64,000 nucleotides of DNA from Candidatus Bathyarchaeia archaeon (GCA_035935655.1 DASYWW010000039.1:1-64000), one strand, 5' to 3'; shown: positions 1 through 10,100, counted from the first letter of the stretch. Program-made: numbers and translations. Notes: generated by a model not told the origin, from the letters alone.

Positions 1-11
1 ACCACGTTCTT

Positions 12-629
12 TTGATCCTTACGAGCATATCCATTAAGCCCATCCGACACGAAACGTCAAGCTCCAAGGCTCAACCCTTATGGGCGCCTTTAGAACTGAA
101 GTGGCGGAGCCATGTGGAGGAAGTTGCAATCGAATGGGGTATCAAAAGATGCTCTCGCGGAAGTTTGAAGATGTGTTCAATTGAAGATTTCAAACAGCTT
201 GAACTCGATGATGACCATAGAGTAACGGTGGAACAAGAACTAGAAGGCTGGCATGAATGGTACTTACCAGTCAAAAGTACAGTTCTTGACATTGGAGCCG
301 GCTGCGGCGAGACAGCGTTCTTTTACCTAAACCACGGCGCAAGAAAAGTCATTTGTGTAGAGTCCGATCCTAAGGCCGTAGAACTGCTCAAGAAAAACTT
401 TGGAAGTGACAGTCGAGTCGTCATCGTTGACGCGCATGTCGATTCGATCAAAATCGATATCGAAGGCTCCGAGCGTGATATGATACTTGAAACACACTTT
501 CCCTTCAGACTTAGGAAGATCAAAACGCTAATCCCTAACGTCGTCATTTGGAAATTGGAGGAGTATTGGGGAAACATTTTCACAAGAGCAATCAGGAAAA
601 CGCGAATATGGAGAGCGAAGATGGGGTGA
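12..629 (+). CDS. FkbM-like SAM-dependent methyltransferase
   Basis: The frame contains a class I SAM-binding motif I (VLDIGAGCGETAFFY) followed by an acidic end of strand 2 (VICVESDP), and later IKIDIEGSE, which resembles the D-x-E-G motif of FkbM-type methyltransferases. It is closely similar in layout and motif sequence to the protein at 23863-24525, so the two are paralogues. The listed start is a TTG almost at the window edge. The first 55 or so residues look poorly conserved, so an internal ATG at 168 is an alternative start. The substrate is unknown; family members methylate sugars, peptides or lipids. Compared with its paralogue, the region between motif II and the D-x-E-G segment is shortened. 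Confidence 0.7.
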   Translation: MILTSISIKPIRHETSSSKAQPLWAPLELKWRSHVEEVAIEWGIKRCSRGSLKMCSIEDFKQLELDDDHRVTVEQELEGWHEWYLPVKSTVLDIGAGCGETAFFYLNHGARKVICVESDPKAVELLKKNFGSDSRVVIVDAHVDSIKIDIEGSERDMILETHFPFRLRKIKTLIPNVVIWKLEEYWGNIFTRAIRKTRIWRAKMG

Positions 630-788
630 TTGATTTCCCACTCGCATTAAACCCTAGTCGTAGCTTTTAGCGAAGTCCTTCTTGCTGAGCCTACAGGCAT
701 GTGTTAAGCAACCGAGTCCTAGGTTTGGATTGGACCAATGGCGTAAGCCGAATTATCTTCCAGGGATTACTTTTATCCATCTCTGCTC

Positions 789-798
789 ATTTTATACG
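789..798 (+). promoter_or_regulatory. TATA-like box upstream of orc1/cdc6
   Basis: The stretch cattttatac lies 44-53 bases before the ATG at 842, the spacing expected for an archaeal promoter with a short leader. The 212 bases between the methyltransferase and this gene show no clear ORB-type origin repeats by eye. Confidence 0.4.
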
Positions 799-841
799 TT
801 CATCAGTATAGTTTGAGAGCTTTCAGGTGTAAGTATTCGTC

Positions 842-2068
842 ATGATCGAGAAAACCAGCATATCCGCCCCTTCCCAGATAGTACGGGACGCCCTCTCCAA
901 ACCCACCATCTTCAAAGACGAGGGTCCTCTTAGCCTCGAGTGGCTCCCATCCCGGCTACCCCACAGGGAAAACCAGCTACGATTCCTCGCCGAACTCTTC
1001 CGATCCGTTATTGACAAGCCCGGAACTACCAGTCCCAAAGTCCTCATAACCGGTGACATCGGAACCGGCAAAACAGTCCTTACGCAACGGTTCGGTACAG
1101 ACATACAGCACGCGGCCAAGACTCTCAAGCTCAACCTCCAATACATCCACGTGAACTGCCGCGAGTATCGAGGAAGCCTCTTCATGATCCTCAAAAAAGT
1201 CCTTCAGACATTCACTCCCCAGTTTCCCCAGCGAGGTTTCTCCAGCGAAGAACTTCTGCACATTCTCTTAGATCAGCTTGAGGACAAGAAGCTCCACATT
1301 ATCCTCACGCTCGACGAAGCGGACTCGCTGGTCAAAACAGAAGGCTCCACCAGCCTCTACAATCTTACGCGCATCCAAGAGGAGCGCCCTGGTCGACCGG
1401 TAAGATTGTCCCTCATAATCATCATGCGGGAACTCAGGAACCTTGAAGATCTCGACAGAAGCACTCAGAGCACTCTCCAGCGAAACGTCATTCGCCTCGA
1501 TCACTACACTACTCCACAGCTAGAGAAAATTCTTAGAGAAAGAGCAGAACTGGCGTTCAAAGAGGGAACAGTTCCCGAAGAAGTCCTGAATTTCGTGGCG
1601 GACATGGCGGCGCCTGGAGGCGACGCTCGCTACGCTATCGAGCTACTTTGGAGAGGTGGAAAGTACGCGGACACGGAAGGTGCTAGAGAGGTGAAGCCTG
1701 ATCATATCAGAGCCGCCGCAAACAGCGTATACCCTGTTCTCCGCACAGAATACTCCCAGCATCTCAACCTTCACGAGAAACTGATACTCTTAGCGCTAGC
1801 GCGAGTCTTGGAGAGAAATAATGCAACATATGCTACAATGGGCGATGTGGAGATAGCGTATCGTATGGCTTGCGAGGAAAACAAGGAAACATACCGGGCA
1901 CATACGCAAGTCTGGAAGTACGTTCAGAATCTGAACGCTACAGGCATTCTCTCCACCCAGCTCTCCACTACTGGTTTCAGAGGAAAGACAACCTTGCTTG
2001 GAATATCCTCGGCCCCTGCCTCTGCCATACGCCGATGGCTCGAGTCGACCCTCTCGATTAGAGCATAG
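842..2068 (+). CDS. cdc6: Orc1/Cdc6 replication initiator
   Basis: This is an AAA+ origin-recognition and helicase-loading ATPase of about the usual archaeal length (408 residues). Walker A is GDIGTGKT at residues 71-78. Walker B ends in DEAD at about 158-161 (IILTLDEAD). A sensor/arginine region and a C-terminal winged-helix domain (about residues 300-400) follow. The ATG start at 842 has a TATA-like box in front of it. A small winged-helix regulator begins two bases after its stop, so the two are probably co-transcribed. Archaeal initiators often sit beside their origin, but no obvious origin repeats are seen here. Confidence 0.93.
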   Translation: MIEKTSISAPSQIVRDALSKPTIFKDEGPLSLEWLPSRLPHRENQLRFLAELFRSVIDKPGTTSPKVLITGDIGTGKTVLTQRFGTDIQHAAKTLKLNLQYIHVNCREYRGSLFMILKKVLQTFTPQFPQRGFSSEELLHILLDQLEDKKLHIILTLDEADSLVKTEGSTSLYNLTRIQEERPGRPVRLSLIIIMRELRNLEDLDRSTQSTLQRNVIRLDHYTTPQLEKILRERAELAFKEGTVPEEVLNFVADMAAPGGDARYAIELLWRGGKYADTEGAREVKPDHIRAAANSVYPVLRTEYSQHLNLHEKLILLALARVLERNNATYATMGDVEIAYRMACEENKETYRAHTQVWKYVQNLNATGILSTQLSTTGFRGKTTLLGISSAPASAIRRWLESTLSIRA

Positions 2069-2070
2069 CC

Positions 2071-2382
2071 TTGGTCGGAGAAAAGAGGGCACCTCTAGAA
2101 AGGGTCCTTTCGAGCAGCGGTAGAATCCGAATACTAACTCTTCTTTCCGGAATCGAAGAGCTGCATCTGACGGAAATCGCGAAAAGAACGGAGCAGAGTT
2201 ACAGCGCCGCCGAACGGCATCTAGACGACCTGTCAAAAGCCGGGATAGTAGAAGAGAGAGATTACGGGCGCGTCAGAATGTTCAAGCTGAATCTCGCCAA
2301 TGATCATGCGAAGCTCTTGCAAAATCTGATCTTGAAGTGGAATCAGAACCAAGAATTTGCCCCTGCCCAGGCTCAAGCTTAA
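2071..2382 (+). CDS. ArsR-like winged-helix transcription regulator
   Basis: This 103-residue protein is a single winged helix-turn-helix domain. A helical N-terminus (RIRILTLLSG) is followed by the recognition-helix region (LTEIAKRTEQSYSAAERHLDDL) and a wing (GIVEERDYGRVRMFKLN). It begins with TTG two bases after the orc1/cdc6 stop, which indicates co-expression. The archaeal ArsR-like family usually acts as local DNA-binding regulators. No metal-binding cysteines are present, so it is not a metal sensor. The target is unknown. Confidence 0.75.
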   Translation: MVGEKRAPLERVLSSSGRIRILTLLSGIEELHLTEIAKRTEQSYSAAERHLDDLSKAGIVEERDYGRVRMFKLNLANDHAKLLQNLILKWNQNQEFAPAQAQA

Positions 2383-2430
2383 ACCAGTCACAAATCATCA
2401 TTAGATCATCTCTTCGAGGTTAATTGACGT

Positions 2431-2601
2431 TTGGAAAAGTGTAACGAATGCGGACGTGTAACATCACAGAACAAGAAGTGTGAGTACTGCGGCAAGACCT
2501 TTTGTGAAGATCATATGCCCAAGCATCAAGCCTGGGAGCACCGTCACGAGGGCCTTGCCGATGACGCCTCTAGCCTCTGGAAGAGAACCGAGAGACCCTA
2601 G
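2431..2601 (+). CDS. AN1-type zinc finger small protein
   Basis: This is a 56-residue frame starting with TTG at 2431. Its cysteines and histidines fit the AN1 finger: CNEC near the start, CEYC nine residues later, then FCEDHMPKHQAWEHRH. In AN1 domains these bind two zinc ions. Archaeal AN1 proteins of this size are stand-alone and of unknown function; eukaryotic relatives bind ubiquitin-pathway or stress proteins. It lies between the winged-helix regulator and the DEAD-box helicase on the same strand, with its own short upstream spacer. The zinc-ligand pattern makes chance coding unlikely. Confidence 0.78.
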   Translation: MEKCNECGRVTSQNKKCEYCGKTFCEDHMPKHQAWEHRHEGLADDASSLWKRTERP

Positions 2602-2691
2602 GTAAGATGACGGGTTATGCGCTTCGTTGATACAGATTCTCGGGACTGGAAGGTCTTTATGGGGCGGCCAGACTTGCTGTTAGAACAATAG

Positions 2692-3954
2692 TTGGCTCAA
2701 CAGTTCGAAGCCCTAGGTTTCCAGCCCCGGCTTCTTCAGGGAATCAAGGATATGGGTTTCGAAGAAATGTTCCCAATTCAAGCGGAAGCTATCGCGCCTA
2801 TTCTCCAGGGAAGGGACATCATTGGACAGGCACACACAGGCTCGGGAAAGACGCTTGCTTATGCCCTTCCTATACTGCAGAGGATTGACAATCATGCTCA
2901 CGGACTCCAAGCACTCGTACTAGTCCCGACCCGCGAACTAGCCGTCCAAGTCGCAGGAGAGTTCGAACGCCTTGCACGACATCTTCCAATTAGAACTGTT
3001 CCAGTCTACGGCGGCCAGAGCATAGGGGTTCAAATCGACAAGTTAGAAAGGCCTACGACTAAAGTTATTGTCGCCACTCCGGGCAGACTCCTCGACCACC
3101 TAGAAAGAAGAACAGTTGACCTAGACAGGGTCCGATTTGTGGTGCTTGACGAAGCTGACAGAATGTTGGACATGGGATTCATCGACGATGTCAGGCAGAT
3201 ACTTGAAAGAGTCCCGGGCCCCCGTCAAACAACCCTGTTCTCAGCCACAATGCCTGACGAAATCATTCGGCTCGCCCATCACTACATGAAAAATCCCCTG
3301 AGAATATTCGTCGACAGCGACGAGATCTCTGTTGAATCTGTCGCGCAAAAATATGTCTGGGCTGAAGAGAATGAAAAGTTCCCAGCTCTGTGTTCCCTCA
3401 TAGAGGCAGAACACGTAAACAAAGGGCTGATCTTTTGCTCCACCAAGATTCGAGCGGGAAGATTAGCTCAAGCCCTTAGGGTCGAAGGGTACAATGCGCT
3501 GGCGATTCATGGAGACCTTACGCAGGGTCAACGGGACAGAGCGATCCAAGGTTTCCGCAACGGATCAATCGCCCTCCTAGTTGCCACCGACGTGGCGGCA
3601 AGGGGCCTCGACATTACGAACGTCAGCCACGTGATCAACTTCGACTTACCCGAAGAACCTCTCACATATTTCCATAGAATCGGCAGAACTGCTCGAGCGG
3701 GAAGTGCCGGGATCGCTGTCTCCCTCGTGAGCCGAAGCGATGACTCCATTTTTGAGAGAATAAGACGAACAACCTCCTCGAACATTCAGGAGATGATTAG
3801 ATTGACTTCTCCTGGCCGAAGATCGTTCCCCACGCTCTTCCTTCCTCCTCGACCATATGGCCCGAGACGAGGTGGAGAGAGACATCAGCGAGGCCGAGGT
3901 AGACGTCCTGCGCGTCGTCCGCCGAGATTCCAACGACACAGACGCCGATATTAG
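2692..3954 (+). CDS. DEAD-box ATP-dependent RNA helicase
   Basis: All core helicase motifs are present in order: the Q-motif region (FPIQAEAI), Walker A AHTGSGKT at residues 47-54, PTRELA at 80-84, TPGR, DEAD at 153-156, SAT at 184-186, then ARGLDI and HRIGRTARAG in the second RecA domain. The C-terminus (about residues 385-420) is basic and rich in Arg-Gly and Arg-Arg, as in RNA-binding tails of cold-shock and ribosome-assembly helicases such as CshA/DeaD. The start is TTG, with a TATA-like gtctttatg about 31-39 bases upstream. Likely role: unwinding structured RNA during ribosome assembly or mRNA turnover. Confidence 0.92.
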   Translation: MAQQFEALGFQPRLLQGIKDMGFEEMFPIQAEAIAPILQGRDIIGQAHTGSGKTLAYALPILQRIDNHAHGLQALVLVPTRELAVQVAGEFERLARHLPIRTVPVYGGQSIGVQIDKLERPTTKVIVATPGRLLDHLERRTVDLDRVRFVVLDEADRMLDMGFIDDVRQILERVPGPRQTTLFSATMPDEIIRLAHHYMKNPLRIFVDSDEISVESVAQKYVWAEENEKFPALCSLIEAEHVNKGLIFCSTKIRAGRLAQALRVEGYNALAIHGDLTQGQRDRAIQGFRNGSIALLVATDVAARGLDITNVSHVINFDLPEEPLTYFHRIGRTARAGSAGIAVSLVSRSDDSIFERIRRTTSSNIQEMIRLTSPGRRSFPTLFLPPRPYGPRRGGERHQRGRGRRPARRPPRFQRHRRRY

Positions 3955-4053
3955 AGCGCTTGACCGGTTTTCCTCTCCAAGGAGATGGCAAGAGTGAGAG
4001 ATCCGTGCTTCTCGCCCTCGCTTGTCTACGAAAACTTGTTCAGCAGCCAGCCA

Positions 4054-4062
4054 CTTTTATTA
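4054..4062 (+). promoter_or_regulatory. TATA-like box before secreted protein gene
   Basis: The stretch cttttatta lies 49-57 bases before the TTG start at 4111. A purine-rich ribosome-binding stretch (aagggggtgg) lies just before the start. Confidence 0.4.
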
Positions 4063-4110
4063 AAGAGAAACCGGGCCTCACCATTCACAGTATCATAAGG
4101 GGGTGGCAAA

Positions 4111-4656
4111 TTGAATAGAACAGAAGGAGCGGTAGTGAGTGTGCTTCTGATCGCGATCTTCATGGGGACCGTCTCGGTGGAGGCAGTTGTACCAACTTCT
4201 CCGTCGCCGACTCCGACCTCGCAAGTGACCAGCATAGACATCAGTCTCCTGAACGTTGGTTCTGGTCTGACTTTCCAGCCGGGTACTGGTGAGATAGTTA
4301 CCACTGGGATTGGCGTGACAAGCGGTTTCTCTGGTGGTTCCATTAATGCGACGGCCGCGTTCGCGTTCTCCCCAGTCAAAGGATTCACAACGGTGAACGC
4401 AGTTCTCGTTACGATTGTCTACTTTGGCGGAACTGGTGGCTACAATGCCTTAGCAGTCCAACTGAACGGACAAGCCCCTGTTAATCTTCCAGCGACAACT
4501 GTGCAAAACACTCTTGTCGGAGCTTTGCGAAACCAGGACCTACGCGCGGGTGCAAACACAATCAGCGTTGGCATCGTTTTGAACGGTTCGAGCGTTACCG
4601 GAAGCACATTTGTCCACCAAGTTCGGCTAACAGTGCAATACACCTTCGTGGCTTAG
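4111..4656 (+). CDS. secreted or surface-anchored hypothetical protein
   Basis: The 181-residue product begins with a short charged head (MNRTEG), a hydrophobic segment of about 20 residues and then a Pro/Ser/Thr stretch (PTSPSPTPTS). This looks like a signal peptide or membrane anchor plus linker, with some resemblance to pilin-type leaders. The rest is rich in Gly, Thr, Val and Ser with no cysteines and an alternating pattern typical of extracellular beta-sandwiches. The TTG start is supported by aagggggtgg upstream and by the TATA-like box. No family is recognised, and there are no functional neighbours. Confidence 0.6.
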   Translation: MNRTEGAVVSVLLIAIFMGTVSVEAVVPTSPSPTPTSQVTSIDISLLNVGSGLTFQPGTGEIVTTGIGVTSGFSGGSINATAAFAFSPVKGFTTVNAVLVTIVYFGGTGGYNALAVQLNGQAPVNLPATTVQNTLVGALRNQDLRAGANTISVGIVLNGSSVTGSTFVHQVRLTVQYTFVA

Positions 4657-4753
4657 TAACCAATCCGACCCGATTCGACTTTCCCCTTTTTCATTTTCGC
4701 GAGCTCAACGAGAGTTGCCGTTTCATCTCTGGGAGTTTGTGCTAGTACACGAG

Positions 4754-4763
4754 CTTTTAATAG
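4754..4763 (+). promoter_or_regulatory. TATA-like box before the DHS-like gene
   Basis: The stretch cttttaatag lies 42-51 bases before the ATG at 4805 and supports that start. Confidence 0.45.
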
Positions 4764-4804
4764 AAACAGGTAGACGCATTATCCAATCAAGTTAGAAGGA
4801 TAAA

Positions 4805-5941
4805 ATGAAGATCAACAAGAATTCTGACCCTCACGAAAAAATATCTGCGTCAGCTTCATCCTCTCGTATTCAATACTCCCCACGCGGCGACGCATTCAAA
4901 CATCCCGTGCAGCATTTTGACGTAGCCAAAGTTCACACAGTAAGTGAAGCTCTGGAAGCGTTCAATGCTACATCATTCCAGAGCAGGATGCTCGGTAGGT
5001 GTTACAAGATCTGGCTTCATATGCTCAGCGATCCCGATCGCCCTCTAATCTTCTTCGGTCTGTCGGGCGCAATGATCGCTGGAGGTATGAGGCGACTCCT
5101 CCGGGACCTCATCGCCTTTCACGCAATCGACGTCCTCGTATCCACAGGCGCCAATCTCAGTCACGACCTATACGAGTCGCTTGGAGGACGCCACTACATG
5201 GCCCAACATCACATTGACGATCCGACGCTTAGGAGCATGAGAATAGACAGAGTGTACGATACGTATGCCGACGATGTCATGTTCACAAAGGCCGACGAGT
5301 TTGTCGAGAAATTCTCCGAAAGCCTTGAGCCCCGGGGATATTCTAGCAGAGAGTTCTTTCAGCTAATGGGACAACGAATCAACGACGAATACGGCATTCT
5401 CGCCACCGCCGCAAGGGAACATCTTCCAATCTTCTGCCCAGCACTAGCCGACAGTTCAATTGGGATGGCATTAACAGTGTATAGGAACGAGCAGCTCGAC
5501 CAAGGTCGACCTCCAATGGTCTACGATCCGATGCTGGACAATCTTGAGATCATGAGCCTCAAGAGGCGTTGGCAGAAATCGGGGGTGATTTTCATCGGGG
5601 GCGGGACTCCGAAGAACTACATTCAGCAGGTCGTTCCAATGGCAGAGATCGCGGGCATGCCTGTTCCCCCGCATAGCTATGCAATCCAGGTTACGACCGA
5701 CGATCCTAAATTCGGTGGTTTGTCCGGCTGCGAACTCCCTGAGAGTCAATCGTGGGGAAAGCTTGACCCGAAGGCCGAGCAGTGCACCGTGCATGTTGAT
5801 GCTACGATTGGGCTACCGTTGCTGTTCACAGGTGTAATGGAGCATTATGAAGAATGGAAGGGTAGAGGTCGGTTGAATCACAATTGGGGAGAGTCTCTAC
5901 AGGCTCCTGAGGTCCGAAAGACGCGGAAAGTTTCGCCTTAG
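4805..5941 (+). CDS. deoxyhypusine synthase family protein (divergent paralogue)
   Basis: The fold signatures of the deoxyhypusine synthase family are present: STGANLSHDLYESLGG (NAD-binding region), IFIGGGTPKNY and a C-terminal QSWGKLDP with the conserved lysine at residue 319, followed by VHVDATIGLPLL. The lysine corresponds to the covalent catalytic lysine of deoxyhypusine synthase. It is longer (378 versus 304 residues) and clearly diverged from the copy at 37259-38173, which sits beside aIF5A. Family members of this kind may act on free polyamines (homospermidine-like or agmatine chemistry) rather than on aIF5A; that is an inference. Its stop overlaps the stop of the convergent inositol-phosphate synthase. 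Confidence 0.82.
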   Translation: MKINKNSDPHEKISASASSSRIQYSPRGDAFKHPVQHFDVAKVHTVSEALEAFNATSFQSRMLGRCYKIWLHMLSDPDRPLIFFGLSGAMIAGGMRRLLRDLIAFHAIDVLVSTGANLSHDLYESLGGRHYMAQHHIDDPTLRSMRIDRVYDTYADDVMFTKADEFVEKFSESLEPRGYSSREFFQLMGQRINDEYGILATAAREHLPIFCPALADSSIGMALTVYRNEQLDQGRPPMVYDPMLDNLEIMSLKRRWQKSGVIFIGGGTPKNYIQQVVPMAEIAGMPVPPHSYAIQVTTDDPKFGGLSGCELPESQSWGKLDPKAEQCTVHVDATIGLPLLFTGVMEHYEEWKGRGRLNHNWGESLQAPEVRKTRKVSP

Positions 5942-7023
5942 CGCTCTCTTTTTCCCTGGATGTACTCTTCCACCCATTGGGACGCCTGGCCATCAGGGAT
6001 CTTGACTGGTGGATACTTGAAACAGTAGGAAGAGATGCTGGTGAGTGCGCCTCCAACTCCTCGGTCCAGACCGATCTTAACCGCTCGGATCACATCTGCA
6101 ACAACTCCAGCGCTGTTGGGTGAGTCTTCCACTGAAAGTTTGAGATCAATCTGGAGTGGAATGTTGCCCCATTTTCTTCCTTTCAGATAGATGTAACAGA
6201 TCTTCTTGTTCTTGAGAGAAGGAACATAGTCCGACGGGCCTATTCTTGTCGGAACATCATACGGAATGAGACTTGCAACTGCTGTTGTCTTGCTGATGCG
6301 TTTTGAATGAAGCCTTTCCTCGACAGTCATGTTAAGAAAGTCAGTATCGCCACCGAGGTTCAGTTGATAACTCTCATCCACTCTCACGCCACGCTTCAGG
6401 AAAAGGTCTACGAGCGCCCTGTGAACAATTGTCGCTCCGACCTGGCTTTTGATATCATCCCCGGCAATCGGTAGTTTTCTGTCTTCGAACTTTCTCGACC
6501 AGCCATCGTTTGACGCGATGAATTCGGGGATGCAGTTCACGAAACCACAACCCGAGTCCAGTGCTTGCTGTGCGTAGAACCTGGCTCCTTTTTCACTGCC
6601 TACAGGTAGATAGTTGACGAGGATTTCAGCGCCAGAGTCCTTCAACTCGGCTGCCACGTCGACAGGTTTGGTCCTATTCTTGTTGTAGACGTGGAACGGC
6701 TCTCGCATATGAGGCGCCACTCCGTCTAGAATCGGGCCCGCTTTGACGGTGACATCCATATCTGGGACGTCACTAATTTTCGGCGCACAGTTCGGGTCTG
6801 TAAAAATTGCTTTGCTGAGATCGTTTCCGATTTTTTTCCTGTTGACCTCGAAGGCCGCTACGAACGTGATATCTTGTACTTCGTAGTCTCCGAACTTTGG
6901 ATGCATGAGACCGGTGGTGAGGTTGTCTTCTTTGGGCGGGTTTTTCCGGTAGTATTGAATCCCTTGAATTAGTGCACTGGCGCAATTTCCAACGCCTGCC
7001 AGTGCTACCTTGATCTTCCCCAT
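5938..7023 (-). CDS. ino1: myo-inositol-1-phosphate synthase
   Basis: This enzyme converts glucose-6-phosphate to L-myo-inositol-1-phosphate with NAD, feeding archaeal phosphatidylinositol-type lipids or inositol solutes. An N-terminal Rossmann loop (VALAGVGNCASAL), the region VNYLPVGSE and the core GDDIKSQVGAT with NLGGDTDFLN match the archaeal/actinobacterial family. The frame opens at 7068, but a TATA-like box covers 7067-7075 and residue 16 (MGKIKVALAG) is the natural start, so 7023 is preferred. The gene is convergent with the DHS-like gene; their stops share TTAG at 5938-5941. Confidence 0.9.
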   Translation of the reverse strand: MGKIKVALAGVGNCASALIQGIQYYRKNPPKEDNLTTGLMHPKFGDYEVQDITFVAAFEVNRKKIGNDLSKAIFTDPNCAPKISDVPDMDVTVKAGPILDGVAPHMREPFHVYNKNRTKPVDVAAELKDSGAEILVNYLPVGSEKGARFYAQQALDSGCGFVNCIPEFIASNDGWSRKFEDRKLPIAGDDIKSQVGATIVHRALVDLFLKRGVRVDESYQLNLGGDTDFLNMTVEERLHSKRISKTTAVASLIPYDVPTRIGPSDYVPSLKNKKICYIYLKGRKWGNIPLQIDLKLSVEDSPNSAGVVADVIRAVKIGLDRGVGGALTSISSYCFKYPPVKIPDGQASQWVEEYIQGKRER

Positions 7024-7066
7024 CTGCGAACTTTCCCAGGCTTCGGGGTGCCTACGATAGTCCCGC

Positions 7067-7075
7067 ATTATAAGG
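7067..7075 (-). promoter_or_regulatory. TATA-like box for inositol-phosphate synthase
   Basis: On the minus strand this reads CCTTATAAT, 44-52 bases before the ATG at 7023. It overlaps the upstream in-frame ATG at 7068, so that codon would lie at or before the transcript start and cannot be the usual initiator. Confidence 0.5.
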
Positions 7076-7101
7076 CTAGGAATAGCGAGGCTTTCGACCC
7101 C

Positions 7102-10100
7102 TCATTCGGAGTCTTCGTACTCGGTTAGAACGGCTTGTTGTTCGACTTCCGAGGGTTTTGCATTCTTCGCCTTTTCCCATTCATCAGCTTTGATGAGTCC
7201 TCCAGCCTGTTCTTTGATCTTCTTCGCCAGTGATGGACCAATGGTTCGAATGCTCATCAATTGCTCAAGGCTCCTTTCCTTGATATCCTCAATCGTTTTC
7301 AGTCCAGCATCGTGAAGCATGCGCGCTCGGACTCGTCCCACCCCTTCAAGCGTGGTCAGTTTGACCAACTCCGGCCGAACACCCTTTGCAAGTCTTACTT
7401 TGAGCATTTCTAGAGGAGCAAGCAAATCTTTGTGTCCAAAAAGACGCCCTAGTTCTTGGGTGGCGAGGATCAGCCATTCGGACCCCTGCACAAGTCTGAG
7501 AAGATCGCCTGGTTCAACTTTCCTCGTCTCAAGTATTTGGTCCTCTGTCCGCTCATCAATCCAATCGGAGAGGACTTGAGCGGCCTTTAGCTCTCCGAGA
7601 AATTCCTCGTAGGCAACAGGGTCCTCGAACTGAGTTGGTATGGGATAGGTGAATTCGTCGCTTCTCTGCTCCGCTAACAAACTCAGCTTGTCGACTTCGC
7701 CTCCTCGAGGACGAGGTCGCGGGGAAAGGTCAGGGGTCTTGGAAATTAGGTGCAATATGCTTAGGTCAGTCATCTTCTTTGCTCGGTTGTACAGGCCATC
7801 TCGTAGTATCACCGCGGACATTGGATCTATGTAGAGCTCGGAGACTCGCTTGCCGAACTTTGTAGCGGAAAGGTCCTTGCCTTCCATTAGCACCATCTCT
7901 TCCTTGAAGAGAAACCTGAGAATATCGCCGATCTTGGTCTTGATCAGACGCGGCCCGTACTGGTGGGCGTAGAATGTTCTCGCAAAAAAGCTGTACAATC
8001 CTTCCTCGGAATGCGCGTAGCCGGCAGCTATGGTCGATAGTACATGCGGGCGCAGAACCCGTTCTGCTGCCAGTTTGGACCAGAGCTTCTCAGGCTGAGC
8101 AAGGACATAGTTCTCCATCAACCATTCAGACTCGTCCGGATTGCGAGCAATCAGCAATGCCTCGCCGAACTTGTCGTACCTAGGCCTCCCCGCTCGTCCA
8201 CAGTTGTGAACGATGAAGTTTGACGCGAGGTAAGTTTCGGTTTCGTTTACGGAAAGATTATAGACTTTTCTTGGGCCACGGAGCTTCCTAAGAACGGCGC
8301 TCCTTACTTTCACCCAAGAATACGGTAGTCTATTTTCCCTTGTTCGATACTTGTCCAAGCCGTGATAGTTGCTGTATTCTATCTTGGGGATCTTCTTGAT
8401 GGATTTTGCCAGATCTCTGAACTTTTGAATATCAGATATCCTTCGGACAGTGACCCTATAAACCGGGTTAGGAAACATGGTTGGTTTGTTGTTCAACATG
8501 ACTCGATGAACGCGCGCGTCTTTTACGACTGAGCTCAGGATTCCAAGCCTGAGCAAGAGATCGTGAAGACCCCAGGCGAACCGGTCGCTTCCCGTCGCGA
8601 TAACGATCGCCCTAACCATGGTAGTTATTCCTCTTGAGTACTTGGTTTCAGAGTAGGAACCATCCCCGTCGAAGACGCCTGCGAGGAACGCGCCTATCAA
8701 GCGCCGCGGGAATCGTAACAGAAAGTCAGGAATGAAAATGTCCAAGGATTTATTCCTGAACGGAATCCCAAACTGGGAGATCATTGGACCGAGTAGATTT
8801 GATCCAATTTCAACCGTGAGCTGCTCGTCGCCTCTGCTAGTGATTCGAGGATGACAGCCTAGTTTTTGAAAGACCGAATTGGCTTTTTCGATGATTCCGC
8901 GGTTCTTGTTGAAAACACGGATATGGAAGTACGTCCCTCTGTTGCTTCGAGATTTCTTTATGTGCCCGTCAGAAGCTATGATCCCAACTAGCCACATGAA
9001 GTCTTCGTCGATTGTATCGGGTATCCGTATTGGCTTGCCCCATTTGGATTTGACGAGACGAATTTGCAATGCGAGTTCGGTCTCGCTGAGTCCCAAATGT
9101 CCGCCCAACGCTACGACTCTGGATAAAGGCGGATTTCGTCTCCCCGAGGTGTAGCCCTTGAAGGTCTTGAGGCTTACTCCGAGATGTCGAGAGACATCCT
9201 TGTATTTTGCGGGAATGGCATTCCTATTGAAGAAGCCGATCCGTTGTGCAACGTATGTTATTTTCTTCGGCAGAAAGTCTAACCAGTACACATCACGCTC
9301 TGAAGTTGGGACCTCCCTCGCATATGCCATGTAGTCTCCCGTTCTGATGGATTTTATGGGGACCCACATCGGAGCGCCGTCTTTCCCTCTGGTTAGAACT
9401 GGATGTCCCGGAGTTGCAGTCAAGGTTCTTCCGATTACAGTGCTGACCTCAACAAGTTCGTCCGCCTCTCGTTCAAAGTATCCGGCGATAGGCTTGCCTA
9501 GGAGCCCGTGAGGGTTCGACAAGGATAGCACGCGGTCGCTAATTCTCTTCTTCACGATACGACCGATTGGAATTACCGATCCGTCACCCAAGGTTACAGG
9601 CACTTCTGCAGGGAGACAGAATTGCTTGTACTCTAGCACACTTATCGGATATCTACCATAGCCGGCCTCGTACCGCTCGTAGCTGCTGATGACAACAGCC
9701 CTAGCAGGGAGGTTAACACCTGCGGAGTTGTGAACTATGAATGAGCCAACATAACTGCTGTGGCCTTTGACCTCTAGGTTGTGAACTGTGCCTTGGTAGA
9801 GCTCTTGCTCGACCTTTTTGATCGGCATGTAATAGTAGTTCGAGTCGAGATACCCTCTATTGAATTCACGATTTCCTTCAAACCGGTCCGATTTGACTCT
9901 CAAGATCTTTGCCATGAAACGGGTTAGCTGTTTTCCGGAAACAGAAACCGTGTAGAGGTCGTGCCGGTGAGTAATTGCTAGGCCTTGTTCGGACCCGATC
10001 CCGACTCTCTTGCTCATCCTGATCGTCGACATGTACCCGAGTTTGACGAGCACCGCGAACAGTTGCTTGGCCAGACCCCTCGACACGGTTGAATATCTAG

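Noticed and set aside
630-841. Replication origin beside orc1/cdc6
   Set aside because: No ORB-like repeats, strong inverted repeats or long AT-rich unwinding element are visible in this gap.
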